A stretch of DNA of 42,142 bases, from contig JADKDJ010000007.1 in assembly GCA_016718405.1 (NCBI GenBank), forward strand, positions 1 to 42,142, read 5' to 3'. Within the stretch, counting starts at the first letter, position 1. The number at the start of each line of letters is the position of its first letter. Positions 16,682 through 24,134 of the stretch are shown piece after piece. Below the pieces are notes generated by a model that saw only the letters and a list, made by a program, of their open reading frames with translations, was not told the DNA's origin and did not search any database. The DNA is from Candidatus Rhodoferax odensensis. GTDB lineage: Bacteria; Pseudomonadota; Gammaproteobacteria; Burkholderiales; Burkholderiaceae_C. A program made the translations under genes and the position numbers.

Positions 16682-17410
16682 TCACCCATCAAGCTCAGGG
16701 TAGTGCCGAAAGATGCCATCCTCGTTGAAGGGGATGCGGCGTTCGCTGCGCAGGTAGGCCGCCACGCGGGCGTGCTGGGCCACCCGGTCGTGCAGCGCCA
16801 GCACTAGCGGCGTTTTCTTCAAGGCGCGCTTCGTTGCCTTGGGAAACGCATAGAGCAGGCCGGCCACCAACTGAAACAATGAGAGGTCGGCATAACTCAG
16901 CCGCGCGCCCACCAGATGTTGGTTGCCCCGCCAGGGTTGCGCCAGCACGGTCTCCAGCCAGCCGAGGTATTTGGGAATGCGCTGGACACGAAATCCTTTC
17001 GCGGCCCGCAGCGCCTCCGGTTTCTGGTCCTCGTAGTACAGCCCCGTGCCCACTGGGTGGTGCGTGTTGTGGGCCTCGTCCACTGCGTCGGCGATCGTCA
17101 GTTGGATCTGATGTGCCCACAGGCGGTCGGCCTCGCTGGCGCCCACCAGTTTGAGGCGCGGGCCCAGGTACAGCAGGATGGCGGCGGTCTGCCCGATCAC
17201 CTTTTTGCCGTCCACCAGCACCGGGCAAGCAAACGATGGCCGCGCGGTGGACGTGTCTTGCAGGTGGTGCAGCAGTGCGGGCAGGCCTTGCCCTTCGGCG
17301 GCGCTACCGCGCGCCACGTCAACATAGGGCGCGCCCGCCGCTTCCAGCGCCAGGCGGACAAATTCGCCCCGACCTTGAATGCCGGGCCAGTAGTGGAGTT
17401 GGTAAGGCAT
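16682..17410 (-). CDS. Glutathione S-transferase family protein
   Basis: This intact 242-residue protein has an N-terminal thioredoxin-like domain (YQLHYWPGIQGRGEFVRLAL, with Tyr positions suited to activate the glutathione thiol). FACPVLVDGKKVIGQTAAILLYL contains the cis-Pro and the Gln-Thr-Ala that hold glutathione. The C-terminal all-helical domain contains GARLSYADLSLFQLVAGLLY, the conserved N-capping/Asp motif. It conjugates glutathione to electrophiles in the cytoplasm; the substrate is unknown. It follows the threonine dehydratase-like gene after 37 bases on the same strand and may be cotranscribed. Confidence 0.9.
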   Translation of the reverse strand: MPYQLHYWPGIQGRGEFVRLALEAAGAPYVDVARGSAAEGQGLPALLHHLQDTSTARPSFACPVLVDGKKVIGQTAAILLYLGPRLKLVGASEADRLWAHQIQLTIADAVDEAHNTHHPVGTGLYYEDQKPEALRAAKGFRVQRIPKYLGWLETVLAQPWRGNQHLVGARLSYADLSLFQLVAGLLYAFPKATKRALKKTPLVLALHDRVAQHARVAAYLRSERRIPFNEDGIFRHYPELDG

Positions 17411-17447
17411 GGCCGTCTGGGGTTCCCTGTTTGATCGATGAAGAATG

Positions 17448-18409
17448 CTACGCGTCCTGCAGCACTTTGGCCATCATGGCCGCATCGACATTGCCACCGG
17501 TGATGACGGTTCCCACCGTCAAGCCCTTTTGAGCGTGGCGCGTTCCTGCATCGCCGCGGCAAAGCTGGCGGCGCCGGCGCCCTCCGCCAGGTTGTGGGTG
17601 TCGGTGTACAGGTCACGCATGGCCTGGGCCACTTCGGCATCGGTGACCTGGACGACGTGGTCGAGCTGGCCCAGCAGGATGTCCAGCGCGGCCTGGTCGG
17701 CCACGCGGCAGGCCATGCCGTCAGCCAGCATGGTGGTGACGGGGGCCTCCACCACGCGGCCCGCTGCCAGCGAATCGGCATAGGTGGTGGCGTGGCTGCT
17801 GACCACACCGATGATGCGCGCCCGGTGTCCCAGCGCGCGCTTGGCGGCGATGGCCGAGCAGGCGCCCGAGCCTTGGCCGATGGGCACATAGACCACGTCG
17901 AGCTGCGGCACGGCCTTGAAGTATTCCCACCAGTAGGTGCAGACACCCTGCAGCAGAGCGGCGTGAAAGCTCGGCACCATGTGGGCGCCGCTTTGCGTGG
18001 CCAGCTCGGCGGCGTGTTCGCGTGCTTCCTGAAAGTCCGCGCCGTGCTCGATTAGCGTCACGCCCAGCGCGCGCATGGCGGCGTTCTTCTCCACCGAATT
18101 GCCGTGCGGTACCACGATGCGGCATGGCACTCCGTGGCTGCGCGCGGCCCAGCCGATGCTTTGGCCGTGGTTGCCGCGCGTGGCGCTGATCACGCTGGCC
18201 GGCATGCCGGTCTGGCGCAGCTGTTCAAAGTAAGTCAGGCCACCGCGAAGCTTGAAGGCGCCCACGGGGGTGTGGTTCTCGTGCTTGAGCCAGCAGTCGG
18301 TGCCCAGGCGCTCACTCAACAGTGCCCAGCGGTATTGCGGCGTGGCCTGGAATTCGCGGTAGACGATGCGGGCGGCGGCTTCGATGCTGGACAGGGTGGG
18401 CAGGTTCAT
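17448..18409 (-). CDS. Threonine dehydratase-like PLP enzyme (frameshift near the 3' end)
   Basis: This fold-type II PLP enzyme belongs to the threonine/serine dehydratase group. KHENHTPVGAFKLRGGLTYF carries the PLP-binding Lys, SATRGNHGQSIGWAA holds the Asn loop, and PIGQGSGACSAIAAKR the Gly-rich phosphate cradle. It would deaminate threonine or serine to 2-oxo acids, or racemise a related amino acid. The main frame stops at 17519. Removing one base from the AAAAGGG run nearby restores GLTVGTVITGGNVDAAMM and ends at 17448, giving about 320 residues. This is probably an indel artefact. The start overlaps the upstream glyoxalase-like gene by ATGA. Confidence 0.85.
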
Positions 18410-19092
18410 GAGTGGAGATGGACGGTGCCGAGTGGTGTTTGCAGGATGGCGCTGACGCGCGCCGGGGCGACGCCGGTAGTTGTTGGCGCGAAGCCCAGGC
18501 TGAGAAAGGCGGCTTGCAGCACAGGCGCATCCGGGTGGCTGATGTGCAGCGCTTCCAGGCGAACGCCGCTGGGCGGCATGCTGTGCGTTGGGTGCACCTC
18601 GCCCCACTCGATCAGCGTGGGCAGGCAGCCATCGAACAGGCGCTGCCCGTCGTCGCGCACGCTGATCTGCCACTGCAGCAAGCCCCCAGCAGTCATGCGC
18701 GAGGCGAGGGTGGCGCGGCCACGGTCTATGCCTTGCGTAGCCAGCGCCTGCACGGCGGGGGCAATGTTGGGCACCTGGATCACAAAGTGCGTCAGCTGCG
18801 GGCCGCCCTGTTTGATGCGTGCGCGCAGGGCCTCGTCGTCCATGTCGAACCAGCGCCGGCACGCCATTCGTTGGCCTTCGTTTGCTTCTGAATTGATAGC
18901 AATGATCTCAAGGTAGGCGCTGGGAAAGCGCTCGCTGGCAATCGACAACAAGCGGTTGTGCGTGCCCATCAAGGGGTGTTCGCCACCCGGCCCGGGGGTG
19001 ACGCCCAGGGTGGCTTCGCACCAGGCCACGCCCTGGTCCAGCGTGGTGGCCATCACCACCAGGTGGTCGAGTTGGGCGGCGCTGGTGGGCAT
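18406..19092 (-). CDS. VOC/glyoxalase-like domain protein
   Basis: The frame from ATG 19092 gives about 228 residues. AQLDHLVVMATTLDQGVAWC with the following GVTPGPGGEHPLMGTHNRLL is typical of glyoxalase-like (VOC) proteins, and PSAYLEIIAIN is the first beta-alpha module's end. A second module appears in LEALHISHPDAPVLQ. Metal-binding His and Glu residues of the family are plausible in HLV, GEHP and YLEI. The catalysed reaction is unknown. Just after YLEIIAIN the loop is longer than I expect and is encoded by an AT-rich repeat-like segment (18866-18906). It is coupled to the dehydratase by a four-base overlap and follows the PhzF gene by 8 bases. Confidence 0.82.
   Translation of the reverse strand: MPTSAAQLDHLVVMATTLDQGVAWCEATLGVTPGPGGEHPLMGTHNRLLSIASERFPSAYLEIIAINSEANEGQRMACRRWFDMDDEALRARIKQGGPQLTHFVIQVPNIAPAVQALATQGIDRGRATLASRMTAGGLLQWQISVRDDGQRLFDGCLPTLIEWGEVHPTHSMPPSGVRLEALHISHPDAPVLQAAFLSLGFAPTTTGVAPARVSAILQTPLGTVHLHS
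18866..18906 (-). repeat. AT-rich repeat-like segment inside the VOC gene
   Basis: On the minus strand this reads ATTGCTATCAATTCAGAAGC and then AAACGAAGG. The TTGCTAT core and local low GC match the insert in acnA (4453) and the pdxR linker (24340). Here the segment keeps the frame and encodes a loop. Recognition is by eye. Confidence 0.4.
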
Positions 19093-19100
19093 GGTTGGGC

Positions 19101-20033
19101 TTAGAGCTGGACTTGACCGTCTATGCAGGTCACCGACTCGCCGCCCACCCACACCTGGCCGTCGGCTGTCTGTTCAACGTGCACGCGGCCGGCGCGGCCC
19201 AGGCAGGCGCCTTGCGCGGCGACGTAGCGTGTCGGGGCGCTGCCTTCGGCAATCAGCCACTGCGCCAGGCTGGCGTTGAGGCTGCCCGTAACCGGGTCCT
19301 CGTTGACGCCAATCGGCGCAGCGAAGGCCCGTACTTCCAGCGCCGGCGCGTCGGCCTCGACCTCGGGCGTGGCTTGCGTCTCGGCGCGGGCCGCAAAGGC
19401 GCGGGCCTCGCGGTTCGACCGCCCGATCAGGGTTGGGCCTAGTGACGCTTGTTCCACGGCAACCACGCCCACCTTGTGTCCAAGGTTTTTGAGGGTCAGG
19501 TGATCTGGGTTGAGTTGCAGCACCGTTTGGTGGCTGTCGAGCAGCAGACCCAACCAGACCGGGCCGTTGTCCAGCACCTGTGCCGCGATGATCTGCGTGG
19601 CCGAGAGCCCGAGCGCGGCGGCCACCTGGGCCAACACGGCCGGGCTGGGGTTGCTGCGCAGCAGGTGTGGTGCGGCAAACGCCAGGCGCGCGCCCTCACG
19701 GCGAAGCTTGATCAGCCCGACCTGGCACTGTTGCACGATGTCGGCGCCGGCCCGGGGTTGGCCACCAGACTGCAACCAGGCGTGGCAACTGCCCAGCGTG
19801 GGGTGGCCGGCAAAGGGCAGTTCACCACCGGGGGTGAAGATGCGCACGCGGTAGTCGGCCGCAGGCGTGGTGGGGGGCAGCAAAAAGGTGGTCTCGGACA
19901 GGTTGGTCCACTGCGCAAAGCGCTGCATGTCGGCATCACTCAGGCCGGTGCCATCCAGCACCACGGCCAGGGGGTTTCCGAAGTAGGGCGTGGCGGTGAA
20001 GACGTCGACTTGTTTGAAGGCTCGTTGGGTCAT
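19101..20033 (-). CDS. PhzF-family isomerase/epimerase
   Basis: The start at ATG 20033 gives 310 residues, the normal size. The PhzF family has two similar diaminopimelate-epimerase-like halves. FKQVDVFTATPYFGNPLAVV opens the first half, NLSETTFLLPP contains the Glu that acts as catalytic acid/base in PhzF, and FAGHPTLGSCHAWL is the conserved Gly-His-Pro turn. NEDPVTGSLNASLAQWL is the matching block in the second half. PhzF itself isomerises a phenazine precursor, but most family members have unknown substrates, and no phenazine genes are near. It is followed after 8 bases by the VOC gene, so a PhzF-VOC-dehydratase transcript is likely. Confidence 0.9.
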   Translation of the reverse strand: MTQRAFKQVDVFTATPYFGNPLAVVLDGTGLSDADMQRFAQWTNLSETTFLLPPTTPAADYRVRIFTPGGELPFAGHPTLGSCHAWLQSGGQPRAGADIVQQCQVGLIKLRREGARLAFAAPHLLRSNPSPAVLAQVAAALGLSATQIIAAQVLDNGPVWLGLLLDSHQTVLQLNPDHLTLKNLGHKVGVVAVEQASLGPTLIGRSNREARAFAARAETQATPEVEADAPALEVRAFAAPIGVNEDPVTGSLNASLAQWLIAEGSAPTRYVAAQGACLGRAGRVHVEQTADGQVWVGGESVTCIDGQVQL

Positions 20034-20116
20034 GGTGGGTCGTCCGGGCGAGTTCGGTTGGCGGGGAGTTTCGAATTTGGTCACGGCAGATCGCTTCATC
20101 GCGAGGGTAGTCCCCC

Positions 20117-20193
20117 GTCATTGCGAGCGAAGCGCGGCAATCCACCGTTGCGTGCCCCGCGGACATGGGTTGCCGCGCTACGCTCGCAATGAC
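20117..20193. repeat. Palindromic intergenic repeat (REP-like)
   Basis: Left arm GTCATTGCGAGCGAAGCGCG at 20117-20136 is mirrored by GCGCTACGCTCGCAATGAC ending at 20193. Together they form a long hairpin with a central loop of about 22 bases. Such CATTGCGAGC elements are widespread bacterial palindromes. It lies between the PhzF gene and the downstream GST gene. A diverged relative lies at 23983-24083. Confidence 0.75.
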
Positions 20194-20249
20194 GCAGTTC
20201 GGTCATGGATGGTTGTGACATGCTCACCATGTCTGATCGCATCGTGTGT

Positions 20250-20957
20250 TCAAGACAGCGTCAGGTCCAGCACGCCCATGCTGGCCGGTCGTTCACACAG
20301 GGTTTGGTACCAGCGCTCCAGGTGCGGGCGTGGCGGGTGCGCTTGTGGCAGACCGAACCAGCGGTGCACCTCGCAGCCAATCGGAATATCGGCCATCGTG
20401 AAATGGTCGCCGGCCATGAAGGCGTGTTCGCGCAGGTGCGTATCGAGCATGGCCATCAGGGGTTCGGTGTCTTGATTGGACTGCTCGATGAGGTGGGCTT
20501 GGCGTTGTTCCGGGGCGGTACGAATCAACTGCATGAAGGCGTTGCGCCCGGCCGGGTTAAGCGTGGTCTGCTGCCAGTCCATCCAGCGCTCGGCATTGAA
20601 GCGTTGCGCGAGCGGCTCGGGGTACAGCGCTGGCGCGCGATGTGCCGCCGCGCCGGGCCGCCCCAAGCCAGGCACCGCCCCCTCGGGGGGCAGCGAAACA
20701 CGCGCAGCGGCGAGCGTGGGGGCGCCATATCTTGCGCACAGGTAGCGCACGATCACATTGGACTCCCAGAGCGTGAGCTCGCCGTCCTGCAGCACGGGCA
20801 CCAGGGCGTTGGGGTTGAGCCGCAGGTAGGGCGGGGTCTTCACCACGCCAAATGCCGCACCGGCGTCGATTCGCTCAAACGCCACACCGACCTCTTGCGC
20901 GGCCCACACGGCCTTGCGTACGTTGATGGAGCTCAGGCGCCCCCAGATCGTCAGCAT
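20250..20957 (-). CDS. Glutathione S-transferase family protein with in-frame repeat insert
   Basis: This 235-residue GST has a thioredoxin-like start (TIWGRLSSINVRKAVWAAQE, with Ser for the catalytic role). NPNALVPVLQDGELTLWESN carries the cis-Pro and the Glu-Ser glutathione clamp. The C-terminal helical domain contains HFTMADIPIGCEVHRWFGL. Between the two domains, after RYGAP, a run of about 28 residues rich in Ala, Pro and Gly is encoded by a GC-rich repeat (20645-20724) found again at 40034-40104. Homologues, as I recall them, go straight from RYGAP-like sequence to YPEPLAQRF-like sequence. The frame is kept, so the enzyme may tolerate it. It follows the aminotransferase by 34 bases. Confidence 0.87.
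   Translation of the reverse strand: MLTIWGRLSSINVRKAVWAAQEVGVAFERIDAGAAFGVVKTPPYLRLNPNALVPVLQDGELTLWESNVIVRYLCARYGAPTLAAARVSLPPEGAVPGLGRPGAAAHRAPALYPEPLAQRFNAERWMDWQQTTLNPAGRNAFMQLIRTAPEQRQAHLIEQSNQDTEPLMAMLDTHLREHAFMAGDHFTMADIPIGCEVHRWFGLPQAHPPRPHLERWYQTLCERPASMGVLDLTLS
20645..20724 (-). repeat. GC-rich mobile repeat inside the GST gene
   Basis: The segment contains CCCCCTCGGGGGGCAGCG, a self-complementary core, flanked by CGCCGGGCCGCCCCAAGC and GCGAGCGTGGGGGC. The reverse complement of 40034-40104 has the same order: GCCGCGCCGCC, CCCCCTCGGGGGGCAGGCG, GTGGGGGC. Two copies 20 kb apart, one inside a gene and one between genes, show a dispersed repeat family. Confidence 0.75.
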
Positions 20958-20991
20958 GTTGTTGCGGCGCTCAGGTTGGTCTGTCGGCGCT

Positions 20992-22239
20992 TCAGGCGGT
21001 TAGCGCCAGGGCGGGCAGTTCGGCCGCATACGCCTCAATGGCCCGCGCCAGCGCAGCCACACCGCGGCGGATTTCTTCCACACTGGGGGTCACGAAGGAC
21101 AGGCGCAGCGTGCGCGGGTCGCCATGGGTCGCATAGAACGGCGCGCCCGGGACAAAGGCCACGCCCCTCTCGACCGCCTTGGGCAGCAGGTCGACCGCGT
21201 TCATGCCCCGGGGCAGTCGCGCCCACAGGAACATGCCACCAGCGGGCGTGTTCCACACCACGCGCTCGTCGGTGCTCTGGCCGGGCCGCGCCGGCAGCTC
21301 GCGCGCCAAGGCTTCCAGCATGGCGTCGCGCTGCGCCTTGTATTGCGTGCGGATGGTGGGCACGTGGCGGTCCAGAAAGCCGTCTTTCATGACTTCGGAG
21401 ACGATGCGCTGGTTGAAGCCCGGCGAGTGCAGGTCAGCGGCCTGTTTGGCTTGCAGCAGCTTGGGGTAGACCGCTTTGGGCGCCACCACAAAACCCAGGC
21501 GCAGGCCCGGTGCCAGCACCTTGGAGAATGAGCCCAGGTAGATGCCGCCCTCGGGGTTGCGCGCGGTCAGGCCCAGCGGCGGCGGGGTGTCGAACCACAG
21601 GTCGCCATAGGGGTTGTCTTCCAGCAGGGGCAGGCCGCGTTCGGCGGCAGCAGTCACCAAGGCCGCGCGGCGCGCCTCGCTCATGGTGCGGCCGGTGGGG
21701 TTTTGAAAATTGGGCAGCACGTACAGAAAACGGGCGCCACTGGCTTTGGATTTCAAGTCGGCGATGTCCACGCCATCATCGTCGGTGGCGACACTCACGA
21801 TGTTGGGCTCCATCGGCGTGAAGGCCATCACCGCGCCGAGGTAGGTGGGAGACTCGACCAGCAACTTGCTGCCGGCATCGATCAGCACCTTGGCCACCAG
21901 GTCCAAGCCCTGCTGCGAGCCGGTGGTGATCAGCACCTGCGCCGGGTCCACGTTCCAGGGCAGCATGGCGGCCACCTGCTCGCGCAGCGGGCCAAAACCT
22001 TCGCTGGCGGCGTACTGCAGTGCAGCCTGGGGCTCGTCGCGCAGCACCTTGGCGCAGGCTTGTTCGAACTCGGCTACCGGGAAGGTCTTCGGCGAAGGCA
22101 GGCCGCCGGCAAAGCTGATGATGCCGGGCTTCTCGGTCACCTTGAGGATCTCGCGGATGACGGAGGGGTTCATCTTGGCGGCGCGGGCGGCCAGCATCCA
22201 GGGGCTGTTGGTGGAGGCGTTGGTGGTCGAGGTGTTCAT
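20992..22239 (-). CDS. PLP-dependent aminotransferase, 2-aminoadipate/LysN type
   Basis: This intact 415-residue fold-type I aminotransferase shows ISFAGGLPSPKTFPVAEFEQ, the typical start of the 2-aminoadipate/MocR-related aminotransferase group. It also shows TTGSQQGLDLVAKVL, the PLP-binding Asn in LPNFQNPTGRTM, Asp/Tyr in EDNPYGDLWF, the Schiff-base Lys in GSFSKVLAPGLRLGF and the substrate Arg in TLRLSFVTP. It swaps an amino group between amino acids and 2-oxo acids in the cytoplasm; the exact substrate is not clear. The start overlaps the upstream EamA transporter gene by ATGA, so transport and transamination are probably coexpressed. Confidence 0.93.
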   Translation of the reverse strand: MNTSTTNASTNSPWMLAARAAKMNPSVIREILKVTEKPGIISFAGGLPSPKTFPVAEFEQACAKVLRDEPQAALQYAASEGFGPLREQVAAMLPWNVDPAQVLITTGSQQGLDLVAKVLIDAGSKLLVESPTYLGAVMAFTPMEPNIVSVATDDDGVDIADLKSKASGARFLYVLPNFQNPTGRTMSEARRAALVTAAAERGLPLLEDNPYGDLWFDTPPPLGLTARNPEGGIYLGSFSKVLAPGLRLGFVVAPKAVYPKLLQAKQAADLHSPGFNQRIVSEVMKDGFLDRHVPTIRTQYKAQRDAMLEALARELPARPGQSTDERVVWNTPAGGMFLWARLPRGMNAVDLLPKAVERGVAFVPGAPFYATHGDPRTLRLSFVTPSVEEIRRGVAALARAIEAYAAELPALALTA

Positions 22240-23168
22240 GGTCTTCCTTCAGGGTGGTGAGCAGCGGGCGTGGCGCGAATCGGCATGCGCCGGCCAACAA
22301 AAACGACGGCGATGACCGACAGGCCAAAGCCCAGCGTGAGGGCGTCCAGCGTCTCGTCCAGCAAGGGCACGGCAAACAGCATACCGAGAAACGGCTGAAT
22401 CAGTTGCACCTGGCTGACCCGCACCGTGCCGCCCAGCGCCAGGCCGCGGTACCAGGCAAAAAAGCCCAGCCACATCGAGAACACGGCGACGTAGGCGAAG
22501 GCCGCCCACGCTTCGCTTTTGATGGCGGCCTGCGGCCACTGTGCAATGGCCAGCGGCAGGCAGATCGGCAAGGCCAGCACCAGCGCCCAGCAGATCACGT
22601 GTTCAGGGCGCATGCGTTGCGACAGTTGGGCGCCATAGCCATACCCCACCGCTGCGCAGGCCATCGCCAGCAGCAGCAACGCGTCAGCGGGTGCCAGTGA
22701 CAGCCCGGCCTGACCCGAGCGCAGCACGGCAAAGGCCACCACCAATGCGGTGCCCAGAGCGGCGCACAACCAAAAGCCCAGCGAGGGACGCTGCCGGTGC
22801 AGCCAGGCGCCCACCGCCGCCGTCGCCAGCGGCAACACGCCGACGATCACGCTGGCGTGCACCGCCTCCACGTGGCGCATCGCCACCGAGGTGCACAGCG
22901 GAAAACCAAACACCACCCCCAGCGCCACCACGCCCAGCGGCAGCCAGTCGGTGCGATGCGGCCAGGGCGCACGGCTGGCCAGCAAAAAACCGATCGACAG
23001 CGCGGCGGCCACCACCGCGCGGCCCAGCGCGATGAACACGCCCGAGAGCTGCGGTAACTCTGGCGTGCCGACGGCGAGGCGCGTCATAGGCAGCGTCAGG
23101 GCGAAGATGGCCACGCCAAGCAGGCCCAGCCAGAGGCCCTTGCGGAGGTCGTGTGGGGTGCTGTGCAC
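22236..23168 (-). CDS. EamA/DMT-family transporter
   Basis: This 310-residue membrane protein has about ten hydrophobic spans in two EamA repeats. GLLGVAIFALTLPMTRLAVG opens the first repeat, and GYGYGAQLSQRMRPEHVICW opens the second. Conserved Pro/Gly turns are present at QVQLIQPFLGMLFAVPLLDE near the C-terminus. Drug/metabolite transporters of this group usually export amino acids or related metabolites across the inner membrane. It is the first gene of a minus-strand transcript that continues into the aminotransferase (four-base overlap) and the GST, so the cargo may be the aminotransferase substrate or product. Confidence 0.9.
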   Translation of the reverse strand: MHSTPHDLRKGLWLGLLGVAIFALTLPMTRLAVGTPELPQLSGVFIALGRAVVAAALSIGFLLASRAPWPHRTDWLPLGVVALGVVFGFPLCTSVAMRHVEAVHASVIVGVLPLATAAVGAWLHRQRPSLGFWLCAALGTALVVAFAVLRSGQAGLSLAPADALLLLAMACAAVGYGYGAQLSQRMRPEHVICWALVLALPICLPLAIAQWPQAAIKSEAWAAFAYVAVFSMWLGFFAWYRGLALGGTVRVSQVQLIQPFLGMLFAVPLLDETLDALTLGFGLSVIAVVFVGRRMPIRATPAAHHPEGRP

Positions 23169-23186
23169 GGTCAGTCTCGCGCTGGC

Positions 23187-23798
23187 TTAGAACGTGGCTA
23201 TCCAGGCGGCCGTCACCACCAGCACGGCGGCCATGAAGCGGTTGAACCAGCGCAAGCGCAGGCCCGAGTTATCGGGGCCGCTGGAGCCACTGGCGCAACA
23301 GTGAGCCGATCAAGGCACCGGTCAGGTTGCTGACCAGGCCAAAGGCCAGCATCAGCGGCAGGATGACGGCAAAGCGCGCCGTGGCGTCGGTGTGGCCGGC
23401 CAGCCAACCGGCCACGATGGTGAGCGCCAGCATCCAGGCCTTGATGTTGAGGAACTGCAGCATCACACCCTGCCAGAACGTGACCGTCAATTGGGCGGCG
23501 TCGGTTTGTGTCAGTTGGGTTGTGCGTGCCAGCTTGACCGCCAACCACACGAGGTAGGCGACGCCGACCGCCTGGATGCCGATGCGCAGCGGCGGCAACG
23601 CCACCACCATCGCGCCGACGCCGCCAGCGCACAGGCTGAGCAGCAGACCCCAGCCCACCGGCACCGCCAGCACAAAACGCGCGAGCGCTTGAACCCGAAG
23701 GTTGGCGCCAGCGCGGTCGACAGCGTGGTGTTGGGCCCTGGCGTGAAGCTGGCAGCCGTGGCCAACAACAGCAGGGCGCTGAGCTCGGAGCTGTTCAT
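23187..23798 (-). CDS. LysE/RhtB-family amino acid exporter (two frameshifts)
   Basis: Three frames join into a protein of about 204 residues. The first begins MNSSELSALLLLATAASFTP and continues GPNTTLSTALAPTFGFKRSR, which includes the family's Pro-Gly-Pro motif. The middle frame holds PVGWGLLLSLC, YLVWLAVKLAR and QFLNIKAWMLALTIVAGWLA. The last ends FNRFMAAVLVVTAAWIATF at the stop 23187. The breaks are near 23690, where a base seems missing, and near 23275. The corrected protein has the usual six spans. These inner-membrane proteins export amino acids such as Lys, Arg, Thr or Leu. It diverges from a MocR/PdxR-type regulator gene. Confidence 0.82.
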
Positions 23799-23829
23799 GG
23801 GCGGGTGGCTTGCCAGTTCATGCAAACAG

Positions 23830-23865
23830 ACTTTATAGTCTGGGGACGCTTGTACAAGCAGTACA
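23830..23865 (-). promoter_or_regulatory. Candidate lysE promoter with TGTAC inverted-repeat operator
   Basis: TGTAC-AAGCA-GTACA at 23851-23865 is a perfect inverted repeat, and CTTGTACAAG at 23849-23858 is itself a perfect ten-base palindrome. On the minus strand TATAAA follows (within 23830-23841), with TGCTTG 17 bases upstream as a -35 box. A dimeric regulator bound here would sit on the -35 region of the exporter gene. The divergent MocR/PdxR-type protein is the obvious candidate. Confidence 0.45.
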
Positions 23866-23982
23866 GGTTTGCCGAACAAATTGCCAATCTGCAGTGCTTG
23901 CGATAGCCACACAGACGCGAGCGGCGACCGGAAGAGCAGATACCTGTCGGGCGCGCGGTACAACGCGAAGTGGGTTGGTTCT

Positions 23983-24083
23983 GCGTCATTGCGGAACGGC
24001 GCGGCGGTCCCGTCTCTGCTGGGTCGTCGGGGTGGATTGCCGCGCTTTTCATGGCGAAGGGCTGCGGCGCTCGCAATGCGGAT
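23983..24083. repeat. Degenerate copy of the palindromic REP-like repeat
   Basis: GCGTCATTGCGGAACGGCGC at the left and GCGGCGCTCGCAATGCGGA at the right match the arms of 20117-20193, with changes and a longer middle (GTGGATTGCCGCGCTT). It lies in the leader of the regulator gene. Confidence 0.5.
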
Positions 24084-24134
24084 AATACGCTCGCCGTGAC
24101 AAAGGGCAACTTGGATTTGCGGCGATCCGCCACC

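Larger units (their letters stand above)
23799..24134. other. Divergent intergenic region between lysE-type and mocR-type genes
   Basis: This 336-base stretch contains no gene. It holds the candidate lysE promoter and operator (23830-23865) and a degenerate palindromic repeat (23983-24083) just before the regulator gene. No further structure is evident. Confidence 0.6.
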
